Position numbers and translations under genes: made by a program. Below, piece by piece: positions 7,578 to 15,420 of a stretch of DNA of 15,420 nt (within the stretch, counting starts at the first letter, position 1; every line of letters starts with the position of its first letter). Under the pieces are notes generated by a model. It made no database searches, was not told the origin of the DNA, and worked only from the letters and a program-made list of their open reading frames with translations. The DNA comes from H2-BAC3 sp045863035 (lineage in GTDB: Bacteria; Bacteroidota; Ignavibacteria; Ignavibacteriales; Ignavibacteriaceae), in NCBI GenBank assembly GCA_045863035.1, contig BTUV01000072.1, positions 1 through 15,420 of the forward strand, in the 5' to 3' direction.

Positions 7578-7609
7578 TTCGAGCGTATGGTAGAACATAC
7601 CTGCTTGAA
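7578..7609. other. Imperfect hairpin near the right edge of the AT-rich island
   Basis: TTCGAGC-GTATG (7578-7589) pairs with CATAC-CT-GCTTGAA (7596-7609): 12 pairs including one G-U, a two-base bulge and a six-base loop. No T tract follows on either strand, so it is not a clean terminator, although it lies between two convergent genes and could act as a weak one. A run of eight C follows at 7618-7625. A weaker hairpin (CGATGG/CTATCG, 7528-7550) lies just before it. Confidence 0.4.
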
Positions 7610-7633
7610 ACCATCTACCCCCCCCTAATTAAA

Positions 7634-7661
7634 TTCATATTTCATAATTCATACTTCATAC
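7634..7661. repeat. Four tandem TTCATAN heptamers
   Basis: TTCATAT, TTCATAA, TTCATAC and TTCATAC follow one another without gaps, and a degenerate TTCTTAT unit runs into the stop codon of the short-chain dehydrogenase at 7665-7667. It is a short intergenic low-complexity tract. No function is apparent. Confidence 0.8.
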
Positions 7662-7664
7662 TTC

Positions 7665-8333
7665 TTATCGTATTATTTTTTCCTTCTCCCATTTGCCCTG
7701 GGGCTGGATGTGAAGTTTCCAGTATTCTTCGGCGATGAGATCGGGGTCGAACTTTGTGCCGGGAGTTACAATTCCGCAAATGGTTACTGTTGCAACGTGA
7801 ATACCCTGCGTAAGGAATTCACCGAACAGTGTGTGAGCCAGACTCCGGATACCTGCCTTACCGATTGCAGTTGAAGCAAATTGGGGTAGTGGCTCAAGGG
7901 CAAGTCCGCCGCCGGTGAAAAGTATCGTTCCTTTTTTGGCTTCCTTCATCGCGGGGATAACAAGCTGGGCAGACTGCAACGCACCGCCGACATTAACCTT
8001 AAAGTCATCCAAAAGCCGGGCGGGGGAGCATTCTGAGGGGAGTGATGAACGTTTTACTGCTGCGTTATAGACCAGAACGTGCGTATCACCCAGACTTCCC
8101 TGTATATTTTTGAACGACTGAATGAGTGATTCAAAGTCACCTGCATCCCCGTTAAAAACATGGACGTCTGCCCCCTGGCGGGTGAGCTCCGTTTTGTATT
8201 CATCAAGCATATCCATACGCCTTGCAATAAGAGCGATGCGGAAACCGCCTTTTGCAAACCTCTTTGCGACCGATAACCCTACACCCGGACCTGCGCCTAC
8301 GATGGTGCATACCGGCTTATTTTTCAGATACAT
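7665..8333 (-). CDS. Atypical short-chain dehydrogenase/reductase (SDR), catalytic Tyr and Ser missing
   Basis: This 222-residue Rossmann-fold protein has the glycine-rich nucleotide-binding motif VGAGPGVG (12-19), then ARR (37-39), which favours NADP(H), an NAA motif (90-92, like NNAG), and N114. The classical active site is not conserved. At the YxxxK position the sequence is TAIGK, so K159 is kept but Tyr is replaced by T155, and the usual Ser, about 13 residues upstream, falls in a Gly run (TGGG, 140-143). It is slightly shorter than the usual ~250 residues. Such GAGPGVG SDRs are a known divergent group. The protein may bind a nucleotide cofactor without classical SDR catalysis. Substrate and pathway cannot be told. 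It stands alone, convergent with the retron cassette and downstream of the giant kinase's terminator, with no evident Shine-Dalgarno site. Confidence 0.88.
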   Translation of the reverse strand: MYLKNKPVCTIVGAGPGVGLSVAKRFAKGGFRIALIARRMDMLDEYKTELTRQGADVHVFNGDAGDFESLIQSFKNIQGSLGDTHVLVYNAAVKRSSLPSECSPARLLDDFKVNVGGALQSAQLVIPAMKEAKKGTILFTGGGLALEPLPQFASTAIGKAGIRSLAHTLFGEFLTQGIHVATVTICGIVTPGTKFDPDLIAEEYWKLHIQPQGKWEKEKIIR

Positions 8334-8539
8334 AAAGTATATTCTTTCAGTAATTCAAAAAAATCACTCACGAAAATTATAAAATTTCTTTCTTTAAGTA
8401 TGTGATATAGAACGAAAAAATCGCGGTTATATACAAAAATGAGTTTTTACGATGGGTAGCGCCGGATAGCGCGCGGTCTGTTCTTTGAGGAAAATAGCGG
8501 GGAGGGGTTAAGCGCGGTTTTATGGAGTCCGGCTGAAAT

Positions 8540-8584
8540 AAAAAAAAGGACTGTTCCCCCGTCTGTTGCCGGAAACAGTCCTTT
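8540..8584 (-). terminator. Rho-independent terminator of the giant sensor kinase gene
   Basis: An 11-bp perfect stem, AAAGGACTGTT (8545-8555) with AACAGTCCTTT (8574-8584), is followed on the minus strand by an uninterrupted T run (A run 8540-8547 on the plus strand). It lies 13 bases past the kinase stop codon. It is a textbook intrinsic terminator and separates the kinase from the dehydrogenase gene. Confidence 0.92.
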
Positions 8585-8597
8585 GAGTGCTAATTTG

Positions 8598-11500
8598 TTA
8601 ACCTATCCGGGTTACCTGAGGGATGGTTATAACAAAATTTGCTCCGTCCCCAAGCTGACTTTCTACTGTTATGGTGCCGCCATGCTCGCGGATAATTTTC
8701 TCAGTGATAGGAAGCCCCAGGCCGATGCCGTTTTTCTTGCCTTGTGAGAAGAATGGCTCAAATAGTTTCTCTTTTACGGACTCGGGTATTCCCATGCCGG
8801 AATCTTTAAAAGAAATTTCAATAGTGCCGTCTTCATCAATTACTTTTGTTGTAACCTGAAGTTTTCCTCCGCCCGGCATTGCATCGCAGGCGTTTTTGGT
8901 TATCTGGAAGAACGCCTGATAAAGCTCTTTGCGGTCAACCATTACTAAAACATCGCGATCATATTTCTTGAAAATCTGCACCTTCTTATGCTCAATTGCA
9001 TCCTGCAGCATTCCGAGTATTTCATCAAGCACTGAGTTGATCTTAACCAGCTTTTTGTTGAGAATTACTTTACCCTGAGAATAGTTAAGTGTGGTGAGTA
9101 TCAGGTCACCGACAATGATAGACTGGTCAAGAATCATTTTTAAAACTGAGCGGACATCGCGCGGAAGATCTTTCTTGGTGCGGAGATGTTCCGCAAGATG
9201 TTTGATCGTGAGAATCGGTTTTTTTATGTCAGAGATAATAAAATTAGCAACTTTACCAAGACTATTCAGCCGGTCAACCTGCACCAGGCCATCAATCAGA
9301 TCAGCATTTTGAATTGTGATGCCAATGAATGATGAAAGCGCGCTGATCATTTCTTCATCAAGTTTGGTGAAGATGCCCTGCCGTGAGTTAAGAAGCTGTA
9401 ACACTGCAATAACTGCGTTGTGTTTATCCTTAATAGGGTAACAAAGCATTGAAGTGGTTTTATATCCGGTTATGCCGTCAAATGATGCGTCAAAACGTGG
9501 GTCATCATAGGCGTTTTTCAGATTTAATATCTCGCCGCTTCTTGCAACCCAGCCGGAGATGCCTTGTCCTATTTTCAGCCGTATTTCTTCAATCTGTTCT
9601 CCTTTCATCACCTTTGACCAGAGCTCATCGGTTTCGCGGTCAATTATATATAAGGTTCCGCGGTCGGCTTTGGTCAGGTTAGAGGCCGTAACCACAATGC
9701 CGGTAAGCGCTTCATCAAGTTTTACATTTGAATTAACTGTCTTGGCCGCCTCAATAATCATACGGAGCTGTTCAACAGAAAGACCCGCCTCACGGTCTGA
9801 AGACATTTGCACAGAATCAAGAGCAGCGGTTTTTTTGAGGGAGGATTTTATATCCGGTTGGTTTAGTTTTACAAAAGCCGCGGGGGAATCAGAATCGGAA
9901 AAATTATTACCAAGCTCATTGCTGCCATCATTCTCAGATGAGAGCTCATGCATGTTGTGACTGTCCTCTGCAAGGAAACTCTCTTTTTCGGTGGTGTCCT
10001 CAGGCGTACCCCAGAAGGCATCCGCTGCGTCAAAAACATTTTCCGGCTCAGATGAAGGAGGCGTCTGTGGTTTTTCTGAGACGACCTTAAAAAGTGATCG
10101 TAATGATTTTTTATTTTCCTGGTTAGAATTGTTTTCCATGTCGTTTCTTAAAATATGTTCATTATCATTGTATATATTATCTGATTCCAACGCGGGATCA
10201 GCTATAACGGCGGAATTTTGTTCTGTGGTCTGACCTTCAATGGTTTCAAATGTTTTACCCATATTGCTCAGCAGATTCATTAAATCATGATCGCTGGCTT
10301 TATCAATCCAGTTCTTTACCTGATCTAATGCGTCAGGAGTAATCTCACCTGTTGCCGGGGGGATATCAGACGCGGGTGCATCATCTAAAAAATTAAATGT
10401 GGGGAGCTTTAACTCAGGAGCAGCAGGAGGATTTATCTGCTCTTCCGGCAGAGAATTGGTTTGAGCAGAGTCTTCTTCATCCGAGAAATCCCACAGACCA
10501 CCTTCTGTTTCCGGCTCTTCTGCTGATTCATCATCGGAGGAATTATTTTCCGTTGTTAACTCCGGTATATCTTCAGTAGTTACTGATGATATATCATTAT
10601 TAAAGCTGAAATTACCTGAGGCGAAATCTTTCGGAAGCTGAAAGAGGTCATCTTCATCGGTGCCGCTAAAATCCTCAAAAGCAGTATTCACTCCTTCAGC
10701 AGGCAGATCGGCTTTACTGTCCGGTTGATCCGCTCCGAAAGAGTCAAAGGTAACTGACGGCTCATCTGATTCAGTGGAAGCAGAATCCGGAGCAGATTCT
10801 TCTCCCTCAGGCGTGACAGGTTCAAACTCAGAAGCAGATACAAACTCCTCCTTTTCCGGATTCCAGACAAAATCGGAAGTTACAACTTCTCCTGTTGTAA
10901 CGGGTGAGGTAAAATTATATATATCGCCTTCCGGTTCAGCGGATAAATCTTCTTCTTCGCTTGTATGGTAAACTGATTTGCCGGTATTGTTTTCTGATTC
11001 ATCAGCAACTCTTACAAACTCCTCAGCAACCGGGTCCCAGACGAAATCGGATGTAATAAATTCACCCGTGAGAGCCGGGTTGGTTTGCCGCGGGAGCGGT
11101 TCATCAGCAAGTGTTTGGGTAAAATCTCTTTCCGGCTGTTCAGGATTTTTTTCCGGAATTGCCTCTTCAATCCTGCCGGGCTGAAGACGGACGAATTCAT
11201 TTTTTTCAAAGTCCCATATATACTCCCCGGACTGCTCATCCTCAGAAAGATGATCCCGGTAATCATTTTTTTCTTTTTCCGATGTGCTCTTGCCAAACAG
11301 AGTGTTTAAGAGCGAACCTCGTTCCTGTTTAGGCGGCTCATTTAGCTGATCCGGAATCTTACCATCATCGCTTTCTGTTTCCCATGAGTCAAATGAATCA
11401 GTTGGTTCTGTATGATCTTCGGTTAATGCTGTTTCCTCATGAGGAAGCTGCTCCTCATGATCGGCCGAATCAGACGCGCTTTCATCAAAACTCCACTCGG

Positions 11501-13406
11501 ACCAATCATGTAATTCCCCCTGATCGTTGGATATAGCTTCGCTCTGTCCGTCTGAAATTTCACTTTCCGAATCATCTTCAGCCGGGAGTGGTTCTCCGGT
11601 TTGCTCCGGTGTGGTATTCTCTCCCGTTATCTTCACGTGAAACGGCGCGAAAGGGTCTTCATTTTCTGCTGTTGATGCAAACTCCTGACTCCCGTATATA
11701 TTCTCACTGCTGCTGCCCTCAGACGCGTCACCGGAGGTATCTGGTATCGCCTCATCGTCACCGGGGAGTGAAAGATGAAACGGAGGTACGGTTATTGATG
11801 CCTCATCAAACCGGTTAAACTCTCCTGATTCACCGGAAGGAAGAGTATCAGCTTCTGGCAGCGAGGTAAAATCGGGCAGATGAAAACTTTCCAATGATGA
11901 AAAATCGGGTTGGGGCGGAATTTCTTCACCGGCCGCTCTCTGAGCTTCAGTAACGCGAGTTGCTTCATCGGAGTTAATCGCATCCATATCTAAAAATGGC
12001 ACACCGGGCGGAAGCGGAGTTTCAGAAGTTTCATCCTGAGCAGCATCATCCGGGGAAATAATATCCCACGAAAAATCTGACGAGGGTTCATCACCATCGG
12101 CGGGGTTTTTCTGCCGCGGCATCTGACCACCTGAACGGATTATCTGCTCAAGTTCTTCCGGTGTTTTTGATAGCAAATCAGAATCAAGCAATGACTGAGC
12201 GAAATTATCCGGCAGGTTAAAACCCTCCTGCTGAAATAATTGCTGAACATCTTTCAGTTCCGCGGAGTCTTCCCTGCTGCCGGATATGATATCTGCTTCC
12301 TCCGGATGTTCGGCAAGATACTCATCCAGTGAACCTTCCTTTTTTATTTCGTCATCATCGGGCAACGCTGAAAAATCAATTGGAAAATTTAAGCCGCCTG
12401 ATTCTGACGGAAGAGAAGATGACTCATTACCGAACGGCTTATCTCCGTATATATCATCGTAGATATTATTCTCAGGAAGAGGGAGCGCGTCATCAGGGAG
12501 AGAATGGAGCAGTTCAAAATCAAAGGTTTCGTTGGTTTCATCATTTGGCGCGGGAGTTTCTGAGCCGGAGAAAACAAAACTGCTTTCTACCCCTGTCTTA
12601 AATAAATCAGGATTGACAGTGAATACATCGTCCTCGCCGGCCATTTTGCCCGGGAAAGCAAAATCATCATTGTTACTGAAAGTATTATCAGTTACCGTGT
12701 ATGAAGAACCCTCTGAGGGGTCAAGTATCTCCATAGTGAAATGTGAGTTGAAGGATGAAGGGTCGTCATCCGGCTGCCCTGAAATTTCAACAGTTTCAGC
12801 TCCTCTTTCATTTTCCACAGGGTAATCAACAGAAGTATCGGAAGCTGAATCAGGCATGATACCCATGCTCTCAGTGGTGCTGTAAGGGTCACCTCCGGCA
12901 GACTGGCGCACTGAACGCATGAGAGCATCAAACTCATCCGACTGAAAATGAGTGGTCATACCGAACCGGGCTACATCCTTGAGGGGATCGATGGCCTGGA
13001 GATTGTGAAGCAGGGCGGGGTTTTTTTCAATAAGCTGGTTTATCACATCCTTTGTGAAAATAAAAGCTTTAACGGGGGTTTCGGCTACGGCAGAGGATGT
13101 ACGAGTAATCCCCTGAATAAACTCCCGCTCACCAAAGAACTCCTGATCGCTTTTCTCAAAGTAGCGCTGCCCGTCAACGTTGGCGTTATATTTAATTTTA
13201 ACGCGTCCTTCCACAATCAGGTAAATAACCTCGGCCTGATCACCGCTCTGGAAAATAATATCCCCCTCCTCGAAGTTGACGAAGTCCTTCTGAGAAATTT
13301 TGAAGCTGAGCTGGGACTCCGGGATGTTATCAAAGAGTCGGTTCGGCTTTATAACGGAAAACAGCTTATATTCTTTTGCGCCCATGAAATAATACTTAAT
13401 GAACAC
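8598..13406 (-). CDS. Giant CNB-linker-GAF-histidine-kinase-like protein lacking the H-box histidine
   Basis: This is a 1602-residue, apparently cytoplasmic protein with no transmembrane segment. Residues ~40-138 form a CRP-type cyclic-nucleotide-binding fold (EEGDIIFQSGDQAEVIYLIV). Residues ~140-1208 are an acidic, Ser/Pro/Glu-rich, probably disordered linker. Residues ~1209-1374 form a GAF sensor domain (IGQGISGWVARSGE). A dimerisation helix follows, then a HATPase_c domain with N-box NACDAM (N1505), DSGMGIP (1535-1541), FEPFF, and GIGLGL (1560-1565). The HATPase looks intact, but where kinases carry the phospho-acceptor His the sequence is ISDIKKP, with Ser1392. It may signal without autophosphorylating on the usual site, or act in trans. 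No response regulator gene is adjacent. The frame opens with GTG at 13406. The ATG at 13385 (protein starting MGAKEYK) is an equally good start, and neither has a clear Shine-Dalgarno site. Its own terminator follows. Confidence 0.9.
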   Translation of the reverse strand: MFIKYYFMGAKEYKLFSVIKPNRLFDNIPESQLSFKISQKDFVNFEEGDIIFQSGDQAEVIYLIVEGRVKIKYNANVDGQRYFEKSDQEFFGEREFIQGITRTSSAVAETPVKAFIFTKDVINQLIEKNPALLHNLQAIDPLKDVARFGMTTHFQSDEFDALMRSVRQSAGGDPYSTTESMGIMPDSASDTSVDYPVENERGAETVEISGQPDDDPSSFNSHFTMEILDPSEGSSYTVTDNTFSNNDDFAFPGKMAGEDDVFTVNPDLFKTGVESSFVFSGSETPAPNDETNETFDFELLHSLPDDALPLPENNIYDDIYGDKPFGNESSSLPSESGGLNFPIDFSALPDDDEIKKEGSLDEYLAEHPEEADIISGSREDSAELKDVQQLFQQEGFNLPDNFAQSLLDSDLLSKTPEELEQIIRSGGQMPRQKNPADGDEPSSDFSWDIISPDDAAQDETSETPLPPGVPFLDMDAINSDEATRVTEAQRAAGEEIPPQPDFSSLESFHLPDFTSLPEADTLPSGESGEFNRFDEASITVPPFHLSLPGDDEAIPDTSGDASEGSSSENIYGSQEFASTAENEDPFAPFHVKITGENTTPEQTGEPLPAEDDSESEISDGQSEAISNDQGELHDWSEWSFDESASDSADHEEQLPHEETALTEDHTEPTDSFDSWETESDDGKIPDQLNEPPKQERGSLLNTLFGKSTSEKEKNDYRDHLSEDEQSGEYIWDFEKNEFVRLQPGRIEEAIPEKNPEQPERDFTQTLADEPLPRQTNPALTGEFITSDFVWDPVAEEFVRVADESENNTGKSVYHTSEEEDLSAEPEGDIYNFTSPVTTGEVVTSDFVWNPEKEEFVSASEFEPVTPEGEESAPDSASTESDEPSVTFDSFGADQPDSKADLPAEGVNTAFEDFSGTDEDDLFQLPKDFASGNFSFNNDISSVTTEDIPELTTENNSSDDESAEEPETEGGLWDFSDEEDSAQTNSLPEEQINPPAAPELKLPTFNFLDDAPASDIPPATGEITPDALDQVKNWIDKASDHDLMNLLSNMGKTFETIEGQTTEQNSAVIADPALESDNIYNDNEHILRNDMENNSNQENKKSLRSLFKVVSEKPQTPPSSEPENVFDAADAFWGTPEDTTEKESFLAEDSHNMHELSSENDGSNELGNNFSDSDSPAAFVKLNQPDIKSSLKKTAALDSVQMSSDREAGLSVEQLRMIIEAAKTVNSNVKLDEALTGIVVTASNLTKADRGTLYIIDRETDELWSKVMKGEQIEEIRLKIGQGISGWVARSGEILNLKNAYDDPRFDASFDGITGYKTTSMLCYPIKDKHNAVIAVLQLLNSRQGIFTKLDEEMISALSSFIGITIQNADLIDGLVQVDRLNSLGKVANFIISDIKKPILTIKHLAEHLRTKKDLPRDVRSVLKMILDQSIIVGDLILTTLNYSQGKVILNKKLVKINSVLDEILGMLQDAIEHKKVQIFKKYDRDVLVMVDRKELYQAFFQITKNACDAMPGGGKLQVTTKVIDEDGTIEISFKDSGMGIPESVKEKLFEPFFSQGKKNGIGLGLPITEKIIREHGGTITVESQLGDGANFVITIPQVTRIG
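10839..11228 (-). repeat. Three copies of a Trp-containing motif in the kinase linker
   Basis: The acidic linker contains GEYIWDFEKNEFV (residues 727-739), GEFITSDFVWDPVAEEFV (781-798) and GEVVTSDFVWNPEKEEFV (839-856), spaced 54 and 58 residues apart. The shared pattern is GE-hydrophobic, DF-W, then acid-EFV. Other lone aromatic motifs (SDFSWDI, GLWDFSDEE) occur elsewhere in the linker. Conserved Trp motifs in an otherwise disordered segment suggest short linear binding motifs or duplicated small beta-hairpins. Confidence 0.85.
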
Positions 13407-13872
13407 CGGACAAGACCACTAAAACAATGCCGGCGCAGGCAGAAGCCATAACCCGCCCCGCCGCTTTTATAAGCGAGAGGGTGTGCTATAAAATCTGCAA
13501 AAGACCTGTAATTAAAGATATTAAATTATAGGGTAATTATGAAGTCGAATTATCAGACCTCAAACAACGCGAAAGCAGAGGGAGGATGCTGCTTTTTGAG
13601 CAGGGTTCTGAGCTTGGCGCCACACCGGGTTGCGCGGAAAATCTGATGATTTTGATGAACAGTAGATGTTGTTGCCCTCTCATTATGGTTTTCAGCCGGA
13701 ATGCGGGCATGCCGGATTTGGTGCGTTCAAAGAGAGCACACCCCCCTTTCTCTCTCTCTCTGAAGGACAGGATTAAATTTCTGATGCTCTTTTATTTTAT
13801 GAATCTGATTGATAAATTCACGAACCGTAAAAAATAATTCATAATTCTCTTAGATTTAGAAAAGCGAGGGCT
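13407..13872. other. Intergenic region between the divergent kinase and barrel genes
   Basis: This stretch of 466 bases has no gene I can support. It must hold the promoters of both divergent neighbours, but no clear -35/-10 or -33/-7 pair stands out. It includes a (TC)n dinucleotide run (13749-13761) after six C. An 83-codon open frame at 13586-13837 has no Shine-Dalgarno site and no recognisable family, and I treat it as chance. Confidence 0.5.
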
Positions 13873-14439
13873 GTGGTGATTCGTACAGGATTGTGTGTCT
13901 TAATGTTTTTGGTGATTACCGGCTCCGCGATGCCGCAGGGGTATTATTTGCTAAAAGCAGGAGGTGAGTTTACCCATGTTAACTCAACCGGCTTTTCTGA
14001 CAAAAAGCTGGAGCAGAAAGGAAATTTCACCGGGTTTAAAGTAGGTTTTGGAGCATCCATTTTGTTTTCGTTTAGTTACGGCTCAACCGAAATGGAGGAT
14101 AAGTATTTTGTCGGTAAAAAGAATAAGGTGGGATTGTATAATTTCATACTTGGGATGGAACCGTTAACCGAAGGGACGCTGAGGGGACCGGAACTCCGGC
14201 CGGTTATTGAGATGTCCATAGGATGGGTGAGCGGAGACCGTGATCTCTCCGGGTCATACGGGTCACTGAGCGCGGGCGGAGAAATGCTTTATTCAATTTC
14301 GGAAACGCTGCTTTTTAATGTAAGAGCACAGCTTCACTTCGGCATGATGTATCTTGCCGGCGGCAATGTGTTTGATGAGACCGGAGTCCGCCTGACCAGC
14401 GGTCCGCAAATGTCAATAGGATTAGTTTCCCGGTTCTGA
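13873..14439 (+). CDS. Small outer-membrane beta-barrel protein, secreted, hypothetical
   Basis: This 188-residue protein begins with a Sec signal peptide: Arg at residue 4, a hydrophobic core LCVLMFLVITG, then SAMPQG with likely cleavage near the Ala/Gly. The rest alternates hydrophobic and polar residues with many Gly and Tyr, in about eight short strands. It ends in SIGLVSRF, with the terminal Phe recognised by the BAM machinery. This fits an OmpX/OmpW-sized or 'outer membrane protein beta-barrel domain' fold. The ligand or role is unknown. Two GTG codons (13873 and 13876) are possible starts. GAGGG at 13866-13870 is better spaced from the second (5 bases). It is a lone gene followed by a strong hairpin. 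Confidence 0.82.
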   Translation: MVIRTGLCVLMFLVITGSAMPQGYYLLKAGGEFTHVNSTGFSDKKLEQKGNFTGFKVGFGASILFSFSYGSTEMEDKYFVGKKNKVGLYNFILGMEPLTEGTLRGPELRPVIEMSIGWVSGDRDLSGSYGSLSAGGEMLYSISETLLFNVRAQLHFGMMYLAGGNVFDETGVRLTSGPQMSIGLVSRF

Positions 14440-14466
14440 AATTAATGTGCAATTTATCACGTACAA

Positions 14467-14497
14467 TGCAGGATACCTTGTGGCGGGGTATCCTGCA
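14467..14497. terminator. Strong hairpin after the barrel gene
   Basis: TGCAGGATACC (14467-14477) pairs perfectly over 11 bp with GGTATCCTGCA (14487-14497) around a nine-base loop, 28 bases after the barrel gene's stop. No T run follows, so it may be a non-canonical terminator or an mRNA 3'-stabilising stem. Confidence 0.55.
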
Positions 14498-14510
14498 GTT
14501 GAATTAACAC

Positions 14511-14852
14511 TTTAATACTTTTCTCATACTCTCTTTTCTCTATTCAGTCTGACTGATGAATTGAAGAATTCCGTCCAAGAATTCCAGGGAGTTTGTTTTT
14601 CCAAAGATTTCGCGGTTTACGGCCGGCTTCTTTCTGAAAATTGGCGGGTAATTGATTTTTCCTGACTTCTGCCGGAATTTGACCAAATCATAAAAATCTG
14701 CAATACGAGATAAAATCTCTGGTTTTCTCTTAAGTTGTCAAACTAATTTCCGTGATAATTTGTGGAAAACATAATTTGAATTGACACCTTTTCAATAACC
14801 TTGAAAGGTAAGATAAAATAATTTCAGATATACGAGCAATGTTACAATAGCA
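14511..14852. other. Intergenic AT-rich stretch without visible features
   Basis: I see no open frame of useful length, no RNA fold that stands out and no long repeat. It leads into the tandem repeat beginning at 14853. Confidence 0.4.
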
Positions 14853-15015
14853 AAGCCGCCATTTCCAATGTACAATGTACAGTGTATAATTTTTAAGCCC
14901 CCATTTCCAATGTTGGCATATAATTTTTAAGCCCCCATTTCCAATGTTGGCATATAATTTTTAAGCCCCCTCTTTCCAATGTACAGTATATAATTTTTAA
15001 GCCCCCTCTTTCCAA
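14853..15015. repeat. 34-42 bp tandem repeat, about 4.5 copies
   Basis: Units begin AAGCC(C/G)CC and end TATAATTTTT. They lie at 14853-14894 (42 bp), 14895-14928 and 14929-14962 (34 bp each, identical to one another), 14963-14998 (36 bp), and a partial unit at 14999-15015. The middle of the unit alternates between TGTTGGCA and a TGTACA-type core. The units abut directly, so this is not a CRISPR array. It looks like an intergenic minisatellite prone to copy-number change. Confidence 0.92.
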
Positions 15016-15070
15016 CACGGATTCTAAGAAACACAAAAATCAATTTCCGCAAGAAATTATATTCAGTTAA

Positions 15071-15408
15071 AACTTACTCTGTCGGGAGAGAGGGGGTTTG
15101 GGGGTGAGTCTTGTTATCGCGAACAGGCGGCTGACTATTGGTGTTATCTAAATTTCCGATCGGGCGAAATCTTAAAGAATAGTTTTGTCTTATAATTTGT
15201 AAATTTTCTCATCAAAAGAGTAAATGATGTTTACGAAGCAGAGTATTATAGTGTTGTCTATTGCCGAATATCGTCAGAGGCAATTAATGATTTAAGGTAA
15301 GGAGTAAAAAATATATTTAAGAACACGTGAGAATCTTTGAATTGGTACGTTTGTTTGGCTCTTTTTGACTCACCCCCAAACCCCCTCTCTCCTGACAAAC
15401 TTAACTCT
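15071..15408. mobile_element. MITE-like element with 30-bp terminal inverted repeats
   Basis: The 30-base segment 15081-15110 (starts GTCGGGAGAGAGGGGG, ends GGGGTGAGTC) and the segment 15367-15396 are inverted copies matching at 29 of 30 positions. Just outside are near-identical direct repeats, AACTTACTCT (15071-15080) and AACTTAACTCT (15398-15408), which resemble a decayed target-site duplication. The 256-bp interior has no coding frame I can see. The size, inverted ends and flanking repeats suit a non-autonomous miniature element. The purine/pyrimidine-rich arms could instead be a recurrent intergenic repeat or a long-range stem. Confidence 0.5.
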
Positions 15409-15420
15409 TTCCCAGTATAT

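Noticed and set aside
8671..13451. Many plus- and minus-strand open frames of 60-170 codons inside the giant kinase gene
   Set aside because: They are shadows of a long, Asp/Glu/Ser-rich coding sequence, and none shows a domain or a start signal.
13586..13837. Plus-strand 83-codon open frame upstream of the barrel gene
   Set aside because: It has no Shine-Dalgarno site or recognisable domain, and its low-complexity C and TC runs read as Pro/Ser. It is most likely chance in an intergenic region.
14853..15015. CRISPR array
   Set aside because: Units are directly contiguous, with no unique spacers of similar size and no cas genes.

Overview
The window reads as a bacterial chromosome segment, most likely from the Bacteroidota/Ignavibacteria side of the tree. 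This placement is tentative. It rests on weak Shine-Dalgarno sites, a very large cyclic-nucleotide-binding/GAF/histidine-kinase-like protein with an acidic linker, a small Bacteroidota-style outer-membrane barrel, and intergenic tandem repeats. No rRNA, tRNA or CRISPR array was seen.

Region 1 (about 110-7640) is an AT-rich island. Single sequence lines counted by hand give about 33-35% G+C inside it and about 52% in the kinase gene. It starts just after a strong terminator (68-108) that closes a gene outside the window. A WYL-domain repressor-like regulator (323-1330, minus) is divergent from a four-gene plus-strand cassette. The cassette is led by a probable retron non-coding RNA (1497-1744). 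Its two ends pair as an a1/a2 inverted repeat, and between them are three short hairpins (msr-like) and an AT-rich stem region (msd-like). Then come a retron-type reverse transcriptase (1760-2968), an unrecognised 242-aa protein with an RNxxH motif (2958-3686), an SF1B RecD2/Dda-like helicase (3703-5916), and a TPR protein ending in one or two S1/cold-shock-like OB folds (5917-7431). The genes overlap or nearly abut, so they are probably one transcription unit. The natural reading is an anti-phage retron system whose partner set (helicase plus TPR-OB protein plus small alpha-helical protein, with a WYL regulator) does not match the well-studied retron effectors I know. This is the most interesting part of the window.

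Region 2 (7634-13406) holds two housekeeping-like minus-strand genes with higher G+C. One is an atypical short-chain dehydrogenase lacking the catalytic Tyr and Ser. The other is a 1602-residue CNB-linker-GAF-HATPase protein in which the H-box histidine is replaced by Ser. A textbook minus-strand terminator (8540-8584) ends the latter.

Region 3 (13407-15420) contains a small secreted beta-barrel gene (13873-14439), a strong hairpin after it, and about 0.9 kb without genes. That stretch carries a 34-36 bp tandem repeat and a 30-bp inverted repeat that bounds a MITE-like 0.3-kb element with near-matching flanking direct repeats.
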